From positions 24,401,118-24,465,117 of the forward strand of contig NC_079149.1 in the NCBI RefSeq assembly GCF_945859685.1: DNA of 64,000 bases, read 5' to 3'. The stretch is from Eupeodes corollae (Eukaryota > Arthropoda > Insecta > Diptera > Syrphidae). Position numbers and translations under genes: made by a program. Below the pieces are notes generated by a model. That model ran no database searches. It was not told where the DNA came from and saw nothing but the letters and a program-made list of their open reading frames with translations. Shown here piece by piece: positions 47,101 to 58,194 of this stretch. Every line of letters starts with the position of its first letter. The stretch's first letter is position 1.

Positions 47101-50100
47101 GTATCGTAAAAGCGAGATAAATCCCCATTGCCATTATCCATGGATGGCACTTGCATCAATGAGACTGAACACCTCGATATTCTCAGTATGTGTGTCACCA
47201 ACCACCTCTTGTGGAATGATCACATACGCGATGTCGCCAAAAATACGGCAAGGTGTTTGGGTTTCTTTAGGCGATGCAAGAAATATTTCACCCCTTCTGA
47301 TCTGGCTGTTATCTAAAAGACTTATACACGTCCAAAGAGCTTGAGTATAACTCCCATCTCTGGGCTGGTGCTGCTGCAACTTACTTAAGCCTCTTGAGTA
47401 GTATTGAACGTAGAGCATTTAAATTGATAAATGATAATATCATCAAAAGTTCATTAACTTCGCTTGAACATCGTCGTAAGGTCTCTTGCCTGACCCTTTC
47501 TACCAGGTGCATTCCTCCCCTTAAACAGTTCAACCGTAATACTCGCGCTTCTAGGGATACTCATCAGTATACCCTCGAGCCCAACTTTGGTCGTACTGTT
47601 AAATACAGAGATTCGTTCTTTAGCCGTACTACGCGAATGTGGAATGCCTAAACACACTCTGTCTTTTCTAGTCATTGCAATATTCAGGAATTAAAAACCA
47701 ATGTGCACCGATATCTCCTTTTAAACCCCCTCTCTTCTTCCTAGTGCTCACACTGTGCCTCTGTATAATAAGGGAAGTAATATCCCCTTGAGTGTGTGCT
47801 TATTATAAAAAAAAGAGAGTTTATTCAAAAGTTTTGATCTTTTTTCATCTTGTTTTTAATCTTGTTTTTGATCCTATACATCAAAAGGGTTCCGGTAAAA
47901 GTTCTGTTAGTCCCGTTTTTGCTGGACTCCAACATCGGGGCAACCCAGTGCAGTTACACATTGTTCTGCTAGCCTAGCTCATTCAGTCTACCCACGCATG
48001 GCTAAACCAGTTTGGAGCTTAAAGCAAGCTTGGCTATCTGTCTTAGTCTTTAAAGACTATCTTCTGCCTGGAAGACGCCAGTAAGTTCTCCTATCGATAC
48101 TTTGAGTTTGGTTTTAGAATCAAAGACTCGTGTGCCAGTTGTCTAAGATGTTCCCGACATTGAGGGTTGAGTTTAAATTTGTTACTTAATTACTATTTTT
48201 CGAACCTAACTTCGTTTTAAAATGCTGGTTTACTAAATTTGTAAAAAAAAAACTAAATGTTCTTTTCTATCCAAAGACACCTTAAAAAATCATTTTGATC
48301 GGGCTAGTACACGCTCCACATTTCCATTTGAAAAATAGCAATTTTAAACATGATGAATGAAGAACGTTTTACACTATCTACTGAATAGAATTCTCAACGC
48401 CTACGCCAACATTTTATATGTATGCAGACATTTAAATATATTATTATGACTTTAAGCAATTTATTTGGTCTGCTAAGAAACTATATGTACCAACATCAAC
48501 TTTTAAATTGTCTACGGGAAACAAATTTTTGATATAAACAACAACAATATCACTCGTCCTCGTTCATCTTTCTTGTTGTCTGGTGTCGTGGGCCGTCATC
48601 GTGTCTGTTTCTTGACGAAGATTAAAATATTTTTGTTTGCTTTTTTTTTTAATCTAAACAAATTCTCAATTGACCTTAATTCTATTTGTCGTCGGAAAAC
48701 ACCGGAAAATGTTATGTGAAAGTAGATTTTTTTTTCAAAATCCCAAACAACAAAACCAATTTGTTTCATTTTTATAAGTACGTCCCTTATTTATTACATT
48801 ACTTTTATATAAAATACCTAAATACGCCATAAGCAATTCGATTCTATTTCTATTCAAATTGAATTATTCTTTATTGTTTTTTAAAAACATTTGCCATAAG
48901 ACGACACTTGCCTATCAACAACAAACATTAATGTATTTATTGAAAACTAAAGGTAAACATATTACGTGTGCATATTAGGATGGTCGTAAAGAAAAATATT
49001 GTTTTATTTTTGCTTTTGTTGTGTGTTTTAAGATATTAATAGGTACATTTTGTTTTGTTTCTTTAAAGAATGTTCCGGATTGCATTTTTAACGGTCAAAA
49101 ATTTAACATCTAGATTTTACATCATGTCGTATATAGAATTTTGAAAAATTCTTTGTTAAAGAGTAGAAAAATAGATATTGGAAGACAAATTTTATTATGT
49201 ACATGCGTTGCTTGAAACTATAATTTATTGATGATTCAGACTATACTTGAACTTAAGTTGAAGCTATTATAAAGTGTTTACATTGAAGCTTCAATAGGGC
49301 TATAAACTATGTACAGTGAGTGCCATTAATATTCGTTTTTTTTTGTTTCTTTCTTAAAAACACTTTACTTTTCACTTTAAACTTAAAAAAAGTTAAAAAC
49401 TAGTTTCTCTTCAACATATTTCTTATTTCATAATTTCAATATAGTTATTCACAAAATTATTGTGTCAAATGTATTTATTTAGTTAAATGTAAATTTAAGA
49501 AAGAAAAACAAAAAAATCAAATCATTATCTTGATAGAACTGAAAAGTTCTTGGAATACCCATTTTTTCAGCTCTTTGTCGTAAATTTTGCTTTAGAAGGT
49601 CTAAATACACCATTCGATCCATTATCCCCTCGATAAAAACCAAATTACTAACCCCCGCATGCGACATGGTAGGTAGGTAGAAATGGCGAACACAAGGCAA
49701 CCTAGCCTGAGATCCAATTAGCGCTGTAGTGCGCCGTTTTGATACCAAAAACTCGTTTGATCTTTGATTGAAAGGGATAGATTGATAGAGAAGCTTCATA
49801 GCGATTATGTTAGAGCCATTTTGTCGCATTGAGAAAAAAGATTAGGTCTCTAATCTTTGTCTCAGATAGCTCATCAAGTTCTTGAAAGAATGCTCTTCCA
49901 AAGCATTTCATTCTTGTGTTTGCCAAAGCAGAACATTTGCAGAGGAAATGGATTATGGTTTCACTTTCTCTTTGGTCACTACAGCTACGGCAAAAGGTGT
50001 TGTAAGAGATACCCAACTTCTCTCCATGAACTCCTATAGGCCAATGTCCGGTACAAACTAAACAATCCTGGCTATGTCTTGCCTTGGCCTGCATAGAAGA

Positions 50101-53100
50101 TCGTTTGTACGGGTTTTGTTATAGGTGGGCCATATCTTCCTAGAGATTGGGTAAATTGCTCCACCTTCGGTTTGATTCAGTTAGGTAGATAGAAAAGATT
50201 TTACCCTTCATAGCACCAAGAGGAATGTTAGCCATTTCCGCCAGTGAGCTTTGAGGGGCCGATCCTTGCCTGGCTAGCTCGTCAGCCCGTTCATTTCCCA
50301 CGATACAACTATGGCCCGGAAACCAGATCAGGGTGACACCGAGGTTAATATTCAGGTTCGCAAGCTCATCGCGACATTGCTGGACCAATTTAGATGAGGA
50401 TATGGCCGAGTTAATGGCTTTGACAGCTGCCTGACTGTCTGTAAAGATAGCCACATTTCGGTTTTGGGTTTGGGTTTTGTTTAAGTATCTTACATGCCTC
50501 CCTTATTGCCAGCAGTTCAGCCTGAAAAACGCTAGCAAAGTCAGGAAGCCTAAAGGATTTGGCTACATTGAGGGACTCAGAAAAGATCCCTGAACCAACT
50601 CCGCTCTCCATCTTTGAGCCGTCAGTAAAGATGGTTGTGTCGAAACCTATCGACACGATGTCATCCTCCCAATTTTCTCTCGATGAGAAAATAACCTTAA
50701 AACCCTTACTAAGGTTAAAAGTAGGAGTGCATACGACATACAGCCCTATACCATCCCCGAACCTCCACCATGTTTTACGGTTGGTAAAATGTTTTCTTTC
50801 TTTATCTCGGTATTTACCTTGCCCCATAATTTACCTCGGCCGTCCGATCCGAATACATTTAAGTGTTTTCCAGAAATTCACTGGCTTGTTTTTAATGGTT
50901 TTAGCAAATTCTAAAAATTTTTTCTATTTTTTTCATTTATGAATGGTTTTTTCTAGCCACTCTATCGTTATAGCCCTTTTCTCTAAGAACGCGGGGTATG
51001 GTTTCTGGGTTAACAGTTTTTCCGCAATAATCATCCACTTCAGTAGCCAATTTTCAACAAATCAGCGATTTCTCTTTGCGTCTTCCCGTTGGCATCGTGA
51101 AAAGTAACAAGAAGCCTCTTGTCGAAAAAAGTATTTTTGCCTTTTCGTCCCTTACTGCAGAAAATGCGTGTTAAAAAATGCAAACAAATCAATTCAATCG
51201 ACTAATATAACGGACTTGAACAACTGTAGTTTTTTTTTTTTTCCTGCGCTCAATTTGTTATCCTCACTTGATGCTGTTAAATACACAAATGAATACTTGA
51301 CCCAATAATTATGTGATGTTGTTTTTCGTATAGTGAAGTTCATTGAGTAAGGTAACGGTAAATTAAAGAACGAGAAGAACTATTTTCAACACAATTAATA
51401 TCACAATAGTGCAAGCAACAAAATAAAATGCAAACTGGTTGCACTTAATTCTGAGTGTATATTTTTTATGGACTATTGTTTTGAAATATAATTTTTGACC
51501 CAATAATTTTGTGAGTAACTGTATACAAATTTTTCAATTAAAATAGCAAATTAACAAAATAAAATAAATAAAGAATACGATAACTCAAAAAATAGCACTT
51601 CATTAATATTCGTTTTTTTTTAATGCTTATGTATATTAATTTTTTAATTAATCTTTCTCACCAATGATTTTTATATTTCGTTGGATACCCTTGATTGGAT
51701 AAAACTCCGTCCAGGGTATGTTTTTTATAAATATTTGCACGTATTCAATGCCTATTTTGCTCCATTTTTCTAGAAGCCGTGTCTTGAGTGCACTTATTGA
51801 CGAGACAGGGCTTTCGCGAGCTCGACGGTCCAATTCATCCCACAAATTCTTGATTGGGTTAAGGTCTGGAGATTGTAAAGGTGTTTCGAAAATATTTAGA
51901 CAGTTATACAGAAGCCATTTTCTAACATCATACGCCTTGTGCTTCGGGTCATTGTCCTGGTAATATTTGAAATTCCTTGAAATGCCCTTTTTCTCAGCAC
52001 TTTACCTTAAATTTTCTTTAAGGATCCTCAAATAGTATTCCCTATTCAATATACCGTCGGTGAATACTAAATTTCCCATACCTGTTACCGAAATGCACAC
52101 CCAAACCATGATGTGCCCGCTTCCATGCTTCACTGTCGGCTTTAAGTTTCCGCTTTTAAACTCTTCATTTGGTGTTGCGCCACTCCATAACTCTTCCATC
52201 CGATCCAATGAGGTTATACTTACTCTCGTTAGCAAATATTACATCATCCCACCAAGTTGCATCCTTATTTTTGTGTACCCTCCCAAATTTGATTGGAATT
52301 TGCCTGTTGCGCATATAAATACATAGCTTTTTCGGGCAACTCGAACATTGTAGCCATTTGTATTAATGGTTCGGCGTATCGTTGATGCAGATACTTTGTT
52401 TGTGCATTCCATTAACACTTCTTGCACAATTTTTGGTGCACTTAAACGAGGCTTCTTAGACGGAAAAAAAGAGAGCATGAGAAGCGCGCGATCGAGGAGA
52501 TAGAGGGATGTCACAACAGGAATGAGGTTCGTAAATTTTACCAAAAGGTAAAAAAACCTCCGAAGGGTACCAGCCACGAACCGAAGCCTGTAAAGACGAT
52601 CAAGGGAACATCATAGTAGAACCACAGTCGATGCTGAGAATATGGAAAGATCACTTCTCCAAATTATATAACGGCGATGACGAACCGAATTCCGCTGTAA
52701 GGGAGATAGAACCACTCAACCTCGGCGACGCAGATCAACAATTCCGCCTACCCGACCTTGACGAAATGAAGATAGCTATATCTAAACTTAAGTCAAACAA
52801 AGCTGCTGGAGCTGACGGCATCGCTGCCGACTTGGTACGAGACATGCACCAACTCATCTGCAAAATATGATCGGAAAAAAGCATGCCCGATGAGTGGAAT
52901 CTCAGCATAGTTTGCCCGATACATAAGAAAGGAGACCCTCTAAACTGCGCCAACTACATAGGCATCAGTCTCCTTAATATTGCGTATAAGATCCTCTCTG
53001 CCGTATTATGTGAAGCCATTCGTCAACAACCTGATTGGTCCTTATCAGTGTGGCTTCAGACCAGCAAAGTCCACTATCGGCCAAATATTAACACTACGGC

Positions 53101-56100
53101 AGATCTTGGAAAAACCCCGGGAGCTTCAAATCGATACCCACCATCTCTTTATCGATTTTAAAGCCGTGTATGACAGCATCTATATGGAAGGGCTCTACCG
53201 AGCATTGTCTAGTTTTGGCATCCCTGTCAAACTTATCCGTTTGTGCAGAATGACGATGGAGAATGCAAGCTGCTCTATCAAGGTCGGAAAAGATCTTACC
53301 GATGCATTTGATGTCAAAAAAGGTTTTAGACAAGGCGATGCACTGTCATGCGACTTCTTCAACATCGTTCTGGAAAGAATTGTGCAAAACTCAACTGTCA
53401 ACACTAGAGGCACAATCTTCCAAAGATCCATCCAATTACTCGTATACGCAGATGATATTGACATAATTGGAAGATCAAAGCGTGATGTCAGTAGAGCGAT
53501 TTTGAGCATTGCGACGGAAGCTAAGAAGATGGGTTTAGTGGTCAATGAGGGCAAGACCAAGTATATGCTGTCATCAAAAAAGGAAATTGAACAACGATGT
53601 CGTCCCAATAAACAATTTTAACTTTGAAGTAGTTAAGGACTTTGTTTATTTGCACCGCTACTAACGCAGACAACGACACCAGCGCTGAAATCAAACGAAG
53701 AATAACTCTTGAAAATCGCTGCTTCTTTGGACCTAGAAGACAATTGAGAAGCAAAGTCGTCTCACTTGAGCACCTAAAATCACCATCTATAAGACACTCA
53801 TCATCCCGGTTCTCATTTATGGCGCTGAGGCCTGGACCCTGTCAAAGAAAGATGAGAGCGTCTTAGGATGCTTCGAGAGAAAAATTCTTCGGGTGATTTT
53901 TGGTCCCGTACGAATAGATGGAGAATGGAGGAGAAGATATAACGACGAACTGTACGGGCTGTACAGCGACACTGACTTAGTTCGCAGTATTAAAGTCCCA
54001 CGGCTTAGATGGCTAGGTCATGTAGAGCGGATGGACATTAACGCTCAAGCCCGGAAGGTCTTCGAATCCAATCCCGAGGGACGGCGCAATAGAGGAAGAC
54101 CGCGACTCAGGTGGCGCACGCAGGTGGGAGAGGACCAACCAACTTGGCGTGCGAAACTGGAGACAGCTAGCTAGGGACCGAGCTGGCTGGAGACGCTTGT
54201 TGGTTGAGGCCCAGCTCCGCCCCGGACTGTAGCGCCACCTTAAGTAAGTAAGTAAACGAGGATCTGCTTTAATTTTTCTTACTATAAGCCGCTCTTCTTT
54301 CGTGGTTAACTTTTTTGGTTGACCCATCTGCTTCTTTGGTTCGATCCTTCCTTCTCTTTTATACCTTCGAACAATATCACCGACAGTGTTTGGCTTCATA
54401 TCAAAAATATCAGCAATTTTTTTGTATGAAAGTAAAACTCATTATGGTGAAAAATAACAAGGTTTCTTTTTTTAAGGCTACATGATTAACTTTTTAAATA
54501 AAACCAAACGATCTTACACTTAATTGTTTTAAAAATGTATGCAAACGTATAGTGAACACTTTATTTTAACGGTACTCTTAAATAGACGAACTGGTAATCG
54601 GGGCAAATGTCAAACTCAGCAAAGAAAACAAAAAAACGAATATTAATGAAGCACTTACATGTGTCCTTTCTTCGTTGTGCATCGTATATCTTAATGCAGT
54701 TAAGTGAATGCACCATATTTTTAATGAAATTATTTGGAAATAATATATTAATTTATAAAATAACCAAATAATTAACCTAAATTCAAGTTTTACTATGAGA
54801 AAAACACCAAAAGTATTTTTAAGAATAAAAACCTAATATTATTCGGTTAAGTTGTTTCTAACTTTGGAACTTTCCTGGCCTAAAACAACACTGATAAGGA
54901 CCTATCAGGTTGTTGACGATGGGCTTTAGCCGTTCACATATTACTGGAGAGAAGATTTTGTAAGCGATGTTAAGCAGACTGATGTGTCTATAGTTGGCGC
55001 AGTTAATACTTTTTTTAGAATCGGCAAAACAATACTAAGGTTACATTCATCGGACATGCTTTCTTACAGATACTTTGATGCTCCTAAACAAATTATCTCC
55101 AGCTGCTTTGAAAAACTCGACATTTATGCTATCTGCTCAAGCGGCTTTGTTGAGCTTAGATATGGCAATATTTACTTCGTCTAAGTCGGGAAAACAGGAT
55201 TGTTGGCTTTCGACGTCTATGTTGAATGGATCATCCTGCCTGACAGCGGAATGTGGGTTGTGACGTAGATAGCAATTAAGAAAAGCCTGCAACTTTTTCG
55301 AGATGGTAGCTGAGACGTTCCCGGTTTCACGATCGTATAATAGCACAGGCTTGACATTAGAATTAGTAGAATCTCAACTTAGTACCTATGTATGTAATGA
55401 AATTTGACTAGTGGACAAATTTAGAACAATATTTTCTCTTACTTAATAAAGTCATAATACCTGCACAGAAACATAATTGATTGTCTTCATTTTATATTTG
55501 ATTGCATTATTGGATATAAAATTGATTTTTGGCCCACCCCTTATAAACAAAAACCGTGATTTATGTCTTATGCTGGTAGGTATTCCAATTTCATGGTTGG
55601 GGTAAACCACAACATTTGGTCTCAAAAATATAAAAATTAGATATAATTTCATATGTTTCAATGCACAAATCAATCAAATATCTATAGAATCTTCAAATAC
55701 ACATTTCAAGAATTCCATTCTTAAATAGCAACCAGAGTAAGTATATAATATTTCAATGAAATATGTCAAAAACATCACAACATTATCTATGTGGGTAGGT
55801 AACTACCCTAACCCATCTATAATAGAAAAGTGCATTAACCTTTTGCTATTCATTCTGCACTTCTGCAGTTATTATTTGTCATAGTCAAGTCATACGATAC
55901 CCAGAATCAAGCGCAATGTGTTACACTTTAAGCAATCCCACGAGGGCGGCTACATTCGACCTACATAGCATTGACAAAATAAAAACAAAATCTCTGTGGC
56001 AAAACTTTATTTTTATTATATTTTATTTTTCTTCTTTTCTAACCGCCTCTTGCCTATCCTATTCTCTTCTCTTCACTTCCCATTGCTCATCCACATAATC

Positions 56101-57009
56101 ATCATACCTATCATAAAGTTGCACCAAGTTAAGTTGTACTCTATCTCTACTCTAGTATTTTGTTAAGCCTTTTTCGTTCGTTTAACATATAGTTATTTCT
56201 CTTTTTTCCTCTGACCATACACCATTAGACTGTTTCCCTCGCACAGATGATTGATTAAAGTTTTCTGCCAATGCCACTACCACGGAAATTTATGAATGAA
56301 CATTTGTAAAATTGTAAAAGGCAATCCAAACAAAAATACACGAATCAAGAAAGAAATAGGTAGGTAGGTACACTTTACACTATACACACCACACTCTTCC
56401 TTCGTTCCGTGATGTGTAGTAAAATCAAAATAAAGTTTACCTTGTAAATTGAATGAAAGCACAACAAAAACATCTCCGTCAACCGAGGCGAGAAGAGAAT
56501 TTCAATTTAATTTAGTTTGTTTTTGTGCCAAGACATTAATTTTTTTGTGGCAGACGACAGGCGGCAGGGTGGCGTTTGTGTTTCGATGTGATCATAAGAA
56601 CCAGGCATTCACATTGGGATGAATAAATAACATCAGCAACAAAAACAACCGCTCGATCAAAACCCCTGTCCCATGTCCCAGCCCCAGACCCATGCACATC
56701 AACATCACATTCAAAAACAAACCTAAACGTAAGCCTATAAATTGTCGGATGATGTCGACAAATAGATATGAATACAAACTGTGAGCGAACCAAAACCCGC
56801 CCCTAGGTGTGCTTTGTCAATATCACAAGAAAAATACTGAATTCCGACAAATTAATTAATTAGTTTTGCTAACCATAATTTTGCATATAGTAATCTCTAG
56901 GTAAAGCCCAACTATAACAACACTTACGTTTGCTTCCACAATCGGCGCATTTATTATTCCCATTAAGACGCAAAAGTTCTTGGAGTAATTTTTCGTTTTG
57001 CTCGGCCAT
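32158..57009 (-). CDS. ArfGAP with dual PH domains (ADAP/centaurin-alpha), four exons
   Basis: Exons: 57009-56928, 45744-45519, 45460-44682 and 32222-32158. Each junction is GT-AG and phase-consistent; the total is 383 residues, close to human ADAP1 (374) and ADAP2 (381). Residues 1-125 form the ArfGAP zinc finger C21-x2-C24-x16-C41-x2-C44, with the arginine finger in CAGVHRAMG. PH1 begins EGFLMKRG (about residue 133) and PH2 EGWLLKTGPRPSDGYKRRWF (about 255). Family role: recruitment by PIP3/PIP2 to the membrane and GTP hydrolysis on Arf6. The end TPQDSS-M-SARLIRKRTGTHAMSMFSGR rests on the remote last exon. If that exon is wrong, reading through gives a short intron-encoded tail ending at 44608. 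Introns of about 11.2 and 12.5 kb hold most transposons of the window. Confidence 0.85.
32582..34886. mobile_element. hAT-type non-autonomous element, about 2.3 kb
   Basis: The left end CAGGGGCGGATCCAG and right end CTGGATCCGCCATTG are inverted repeats of the kind common in hAT elements. The flanks ATTCCTTG (32574-32581) and ATTCCTTT (34887-34894) form an 8-bp target duplication with one mismatch. No hAT transposase frame is recognised inside. A poly-C run at 34861-34872 and the palindromic GGTCATGACC sit by the right end. It lies in the last ADAP intron. Confidence 0.8.
35445..35722 (+). mobile_element. tRNA-derived SINE copy (S3)
   Basis: The head TAGTACCCGTGGCATGATGG, then TTAGTGCGTTGGACTGTCAT; the B-box region is damaged. 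The body has GCCTCTTGCGAAGAATTGAC and the end GATTGTTGCGCCACC. TTCGGGGTAA (35430-35439) and TTCAGGGTAA (35723-35732) are likely target duplications with one mismatch. It inserted into the Tc1-like element. Confidence 0.85.
35808..36850 (-). pseudogene. Tc1-like transposase, nearly complete with frameshifts
   Basis: The minus strand reads RTTFEQRELVLHHHKNGQRK near 36770-36700 (helix-turn-helix), RRVLRNNDLQSSTEETY, RFQFAKENIAKDSTFWKS and VIFADESKFHIFGSDGRSYV (first D). The frame 36333-35947 gives FRFYQDNDPKHTSGNVQTW (second D) and SPDLNVIENFWSILDTKIRE (E). The C-terminus continues in another frame to 35808 (KKLVDSYRNRLEAVINQKGG). All three catalytic residues survive; frameshifts near 35950 and upstream of 36450 break it. 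Confidence 0.85.
37832..39315 (+). mobile_element. Tc1-like element, transposase decayed
   Basis: Inverted ends are CAGTTGTGTTCATAAAAATA (37832) and, in reverse complement near 39315, a sequence with TTGTGTTCATAAAAATAGCA. An extra inner copy GTGTTCATAAAAATAGCAGT lies at 37980. The transposase is in pieces: 38192-38458 (helix-turn-helix, KTRGPKRMTTERTDRKIVQL), a degraded first D, then GVGPIYLIESIRDATEY and WVYQKDYDPKHTSKK (second D) at 38655-38849. The SIANMW motif shows the third catalytic E replaced by A. It is inactive. Confidence 0.8.
39216..40205. repeat. Tandem duplication of a 495-bp unit
   Basis: 39216-39710 and 39711-40205 are nearly identical; a visible difference is TTTTGAGAGC against TTTTAAAAGC near 39282 and 39777. 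The unit joins the right end of the Tc1-like element to the left end of the next DNA element, so both ends are present twice. The near-identity implies a recent event or an assembly duplication. Confidence 0.95.
39421..41552. mobile_element. DNA element with GTGTCCATTTGAGAG ends and subterminal repeats
   Basis: The left end AAGGTGGGTGTCCATTTGAG (39421, again 39916) is inverted at 41552-41528 (AAGGTGCGTGTCCATTTGAG in reverse complement). Further GTGGACA/TGTCCA motifs with AGTG or AATG before them occur inside both ends (39482, 39561, 41393, 41479), like transposase-binding subterminal repeats. The middle, 40206-41380, contains CGTGCGTGTGTACGTTCGTT and GACGTTTTTTCGTCGTCC, with repetitive AAAAATT stretches; no transposase was found. 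The superfamily is not assigned. Confidence 0.65.
41675..41754. repeat. Short tandem duplication, 43-bp period
   Basis: Two copies of a TATTTATTT run followed by GTCATTAATGATAGAA lie at 41675-41712 and 41718-41754. Confidence 0.9.
41950..43644 (-). mobile_element. Tc1-like element with TA duplication and nested MITE
   Basis: Ends CACTGCCGCTCATCTGAA and, in reverse complement, CACTGTCGCTCATCTGAA are flanked by TA (41948-41949 and 43645-43646). The minus strand contains a decayed transposase: SLSEEEEAKIKAFRESGISQ near 43300-43230, EGPDGYNYCFHDLRKEE near 42930-42880, GALELQF near 42830, QHDNNPI near 42715-42690, and LPYFPDHNIIENE near 42630-42600. It has many stops. The family is the same as 684-1581 and 30098-30835. 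A second pair of sequences just inside the ends (ATTCTACCACGGTAGCTAGA at 42012; its inverse near 43480) extends the inverted structure. Confidence 0.85.
42197..42457. mobile_element. piggyBac-type MITE with TTAA duplication
   Basis: This 261-bp insert has TTAA on both sides (42193-42196 and 42458-42461). Its ends are CCCGCCATTGGTGACG and, in reverse complement, CTCGCCAATGGTGACC. A CCGGTCTCATGGACCGG palindrome lies near the left end, and there is no coding capacity. TTAA duplication is the signature of piggyBac superfamily elements. It sits inside the Tc1-like element and is thus younger. Confidence 0.85.
43647..44607. other. ADAP intron sequence without recognised element
   Basis: AT-rich sequence between the Tc1-like element and the third ADAP exon; no repeat ends, coding frames or RNA motifs were recognised. 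Confidence 0.4.
46263..47810 (+). pseudogene. CR1/Jockey-like LINE reverse transcriptase, decayed
   Basis: Pieces in order: SADPDGIPAIVLKRCSSTLA (46370-46440, fingers), INKYRPIAPTPLLED, LLNDRQYGFRSNRSTGHL, then GVSQGSVLFPTLFLIFINDL and HCFADDSTLSFS (catalytic FADD) at 46850-46940. Next come LEHRRKVSCLTLSTRCIP and YTLEPNFGRTVKYRDSFFSR at 47470-47640, then NIQELKTNVHRYLLLNPL near 47680-47740. Frames break at least five times. It lies in the first ADAP intron, antisense to that gene. The following 47811-49320 has no recognised element. Confidence 0.8.
49330..51240 (-). mobile_element. Tc1-like element copy 1, broken by a LINE
   Basis: The left end has CATTAATATTCGTTTTTTTT (49325-49345), shared with copy 2 at 51599. 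Minus-strand transposase parts: GVSNLVFIEGIMDRMVYLDL and RTFQFYQDND at 49670-49510 (second D), and on the far side of the LINE the FGSDGRGKLWGK-like region near 50870-50820 with TVKHGGG near 50770. Direct copies of TTGACCCAATAATTxTGTGA at 51298 and 51497 may mark a right end. The copy is inactive. Confidence 0.65.
49676..50768 (-). pseudogene. LINE RNase H and C-terminal zinc-knuckle fragment
   Basis: On the minus strand, RNase H residues appear in order: IFTDGSKMESGVGSG (D), FQAELLAIREACK (E), FTDSQAAVKAINS (D) and GNERADELARQGS (D). LVCTGHWPIGVHGEKLG and the knuckle CRSCSDQRESETIIHFLCKC follow, ending LNATKWL near 49810. One frameshift splits it at about 50430. Its 3' tail is CTACCTACCTACC-like (49668-49680). 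It is inserted in Tc1-like copy 1. The family is I/LOA/R1-type by the RNase H. Confidence 0.85.
51599..54651 (-). mobile_element. Tc1-like element copy 2, split by LINE C
   Basis: Inverted ends are TTCATTAATATTCGTTTTTT at 51599 and its complement ending at 54651. Transposase on the minus strand: MKPNTVGDIVRRYKREGRIE and KEERLIVRKIKADPR (54399-54262), interrupted by LINE C, then LSAPKIVQEVLMECTNKVSA (52450-52380), a DRMEELW region, KHGSGHIMVWVCISVTGMGN (52150) and the tail to 51648 (ALKTRLLEKWSKIGIEYVQ). Removing LINE C joins DPR to LSAPK in frame. The second D is damaged near 51960. Confidence 0.85.
52452..54253 (+). mobile_element. LINE C: 5'-truncated non-LTR copy inside Tc1-like copy 2
   Basis: The target duplication AAACGAGG lies at 52444-52451 and 54254-54261. 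It belongs to the same family as LINE A and B and ends CCACCTTAAGTAAGTAAGT. Reverse transcriptase pieces: 52631-52870 (LKSNKAAGADGIAADLVRDM), 52980-53621 (CGFRPAKSTIGQILTLRQIL, then FRQGDALSCDFFN and YADDIDIIG), and 53893-54174 (RRRYNDELYGLYSDTD; LRWLGHVERMD). Frameshifts near 52870, 53015, 53590 and 53800 show decay. The two 8-bp duplications for this family (also LINE B) agree in length. Confidence 0.93.
54880..55346 (-). pseudogene. LINE fragment, fingers of reverse transcriptase
   Basis: The minus-strand piece 55346-55137 (GNVSATISKKLQAFLNCYLR, then CFPDLDEVNIAISKL) and the downstream remnants SDECNLSIVLPI and SVCLTSL-like match the LINE A linker and fingers. It is truncated at both ends with several stops. 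The flanking 55347-56867 has no recognised element; a GTAGGTAGGTAGGTA run lies at 56357. Confidence 0.75.
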
Positions 57010-58190
57010 TCTGCAGAATGAAGGACTACTTTTTATTCTGTGCTTAGACGAAGTTGAAGTTGTGACAGTCAAATCCTGATTTTACTCACGACTCCTCTTA
57101 AATACACACAAAACAAAAAACACTGCCCCCAAGGGAGCCGATTTTATTTATCTTGAACAACCAATTCCAATTGAGAAAAAGAAAATTATTTATTTCCTTT
57201 ATGATTAAAAAATTCGTAACAAATAAATTAACACGCACAACGCAACGATGAAAAGTACGCACGAAGAAAAATCACATAATAAATTTTTTGACAGCAACAA
57301 TGAGCGATTCCAATTTCCGACGGCAACGACGAGGACAACGATTGTATTTTATTTTGTTTATTTCATTTTGCCGTTTCGTGAAGTGGATCGTAGATTGAGA
57401 TGGCTGGATGTTTGGTAAGTGCGCCAAATGAGCCTTTGTTGTTGGAGGGAGAGAGAAAGTAGTATTTTTTGATTTACAAAAATATGATGGAGTATAGAAA
57501 AGGAAAGAATGTATTTTGTTTGATGTTTGGTTTACTCTTTTCTATTTGTGTGTACTAAAATTTCTGATAAGAATTGTGTACACTAATGATAAAGATTATG
57601 TTGTTTATTTTGTTTCGAACACCCGCAAACAGGAATCATTTTGCATTCAAACTTTTGTCCTAAAAAATATGAGAACAAAATTGTCTGTCAGTGTATATGT
57701 TTACTGTCAATAAAATGGAACTTCAATTTGAAAGAAAAGCCAGGTTTGACGTGAACACAGAAAAACATACGCTGCCAGAATTATGCTACAGGTTAGATAA
57801 CATTAATTTTATATCGTGTTTTTACAATTAAAGATAAAGAGAAATGATTTATAGAATTCTTGTCTTTCTCAAATAAAAGCTTCAGAATTTTAATAAAAGA
57901 AATCATTGCACTCTTATTTCTTTGTAAATAGGAAGATATGTATGTGATTAAAATTGGAAGGATATCAGTGAAATTGTCACTACGGTAGCAGCGCCATTTT
58001 CTCCTCATGGATATTTCCAAGACCTATTCACAAATTTGCAAATAGGTCACAAACGAATTCTATCTTAAATCGGAAGTGAAGCATAGGTATAGATCTAAAC
58101 TTTCACTAATTTGTGGCCCAAATGAAAATATGGACAAACGTAATCACGAATTTTTCCCTCTATGGCACGTAGCGCCATTTTTAAAGAAAA
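57010..58190. other. Putative 5' flank of ADAP and intergenic DNA
   Basis: This is the region upstream of the ADAP start codon (minus strand). It should hold the promoter and 5' UTR, but no TATA box or initiator could be placed with confidence. No repeat or coding frame is recognised up to the SINE cluster. Confidence 0.35.
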
Positions 58191-58194
58191 TTTC

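Noticed and set aside
57010..57072. N-terminal extension of ADAP upstream of MAEQ
   Set aside because: The extended frame has no ATG; the first in-frame ATG is at 57009 and gives the usual ArfGAP start.
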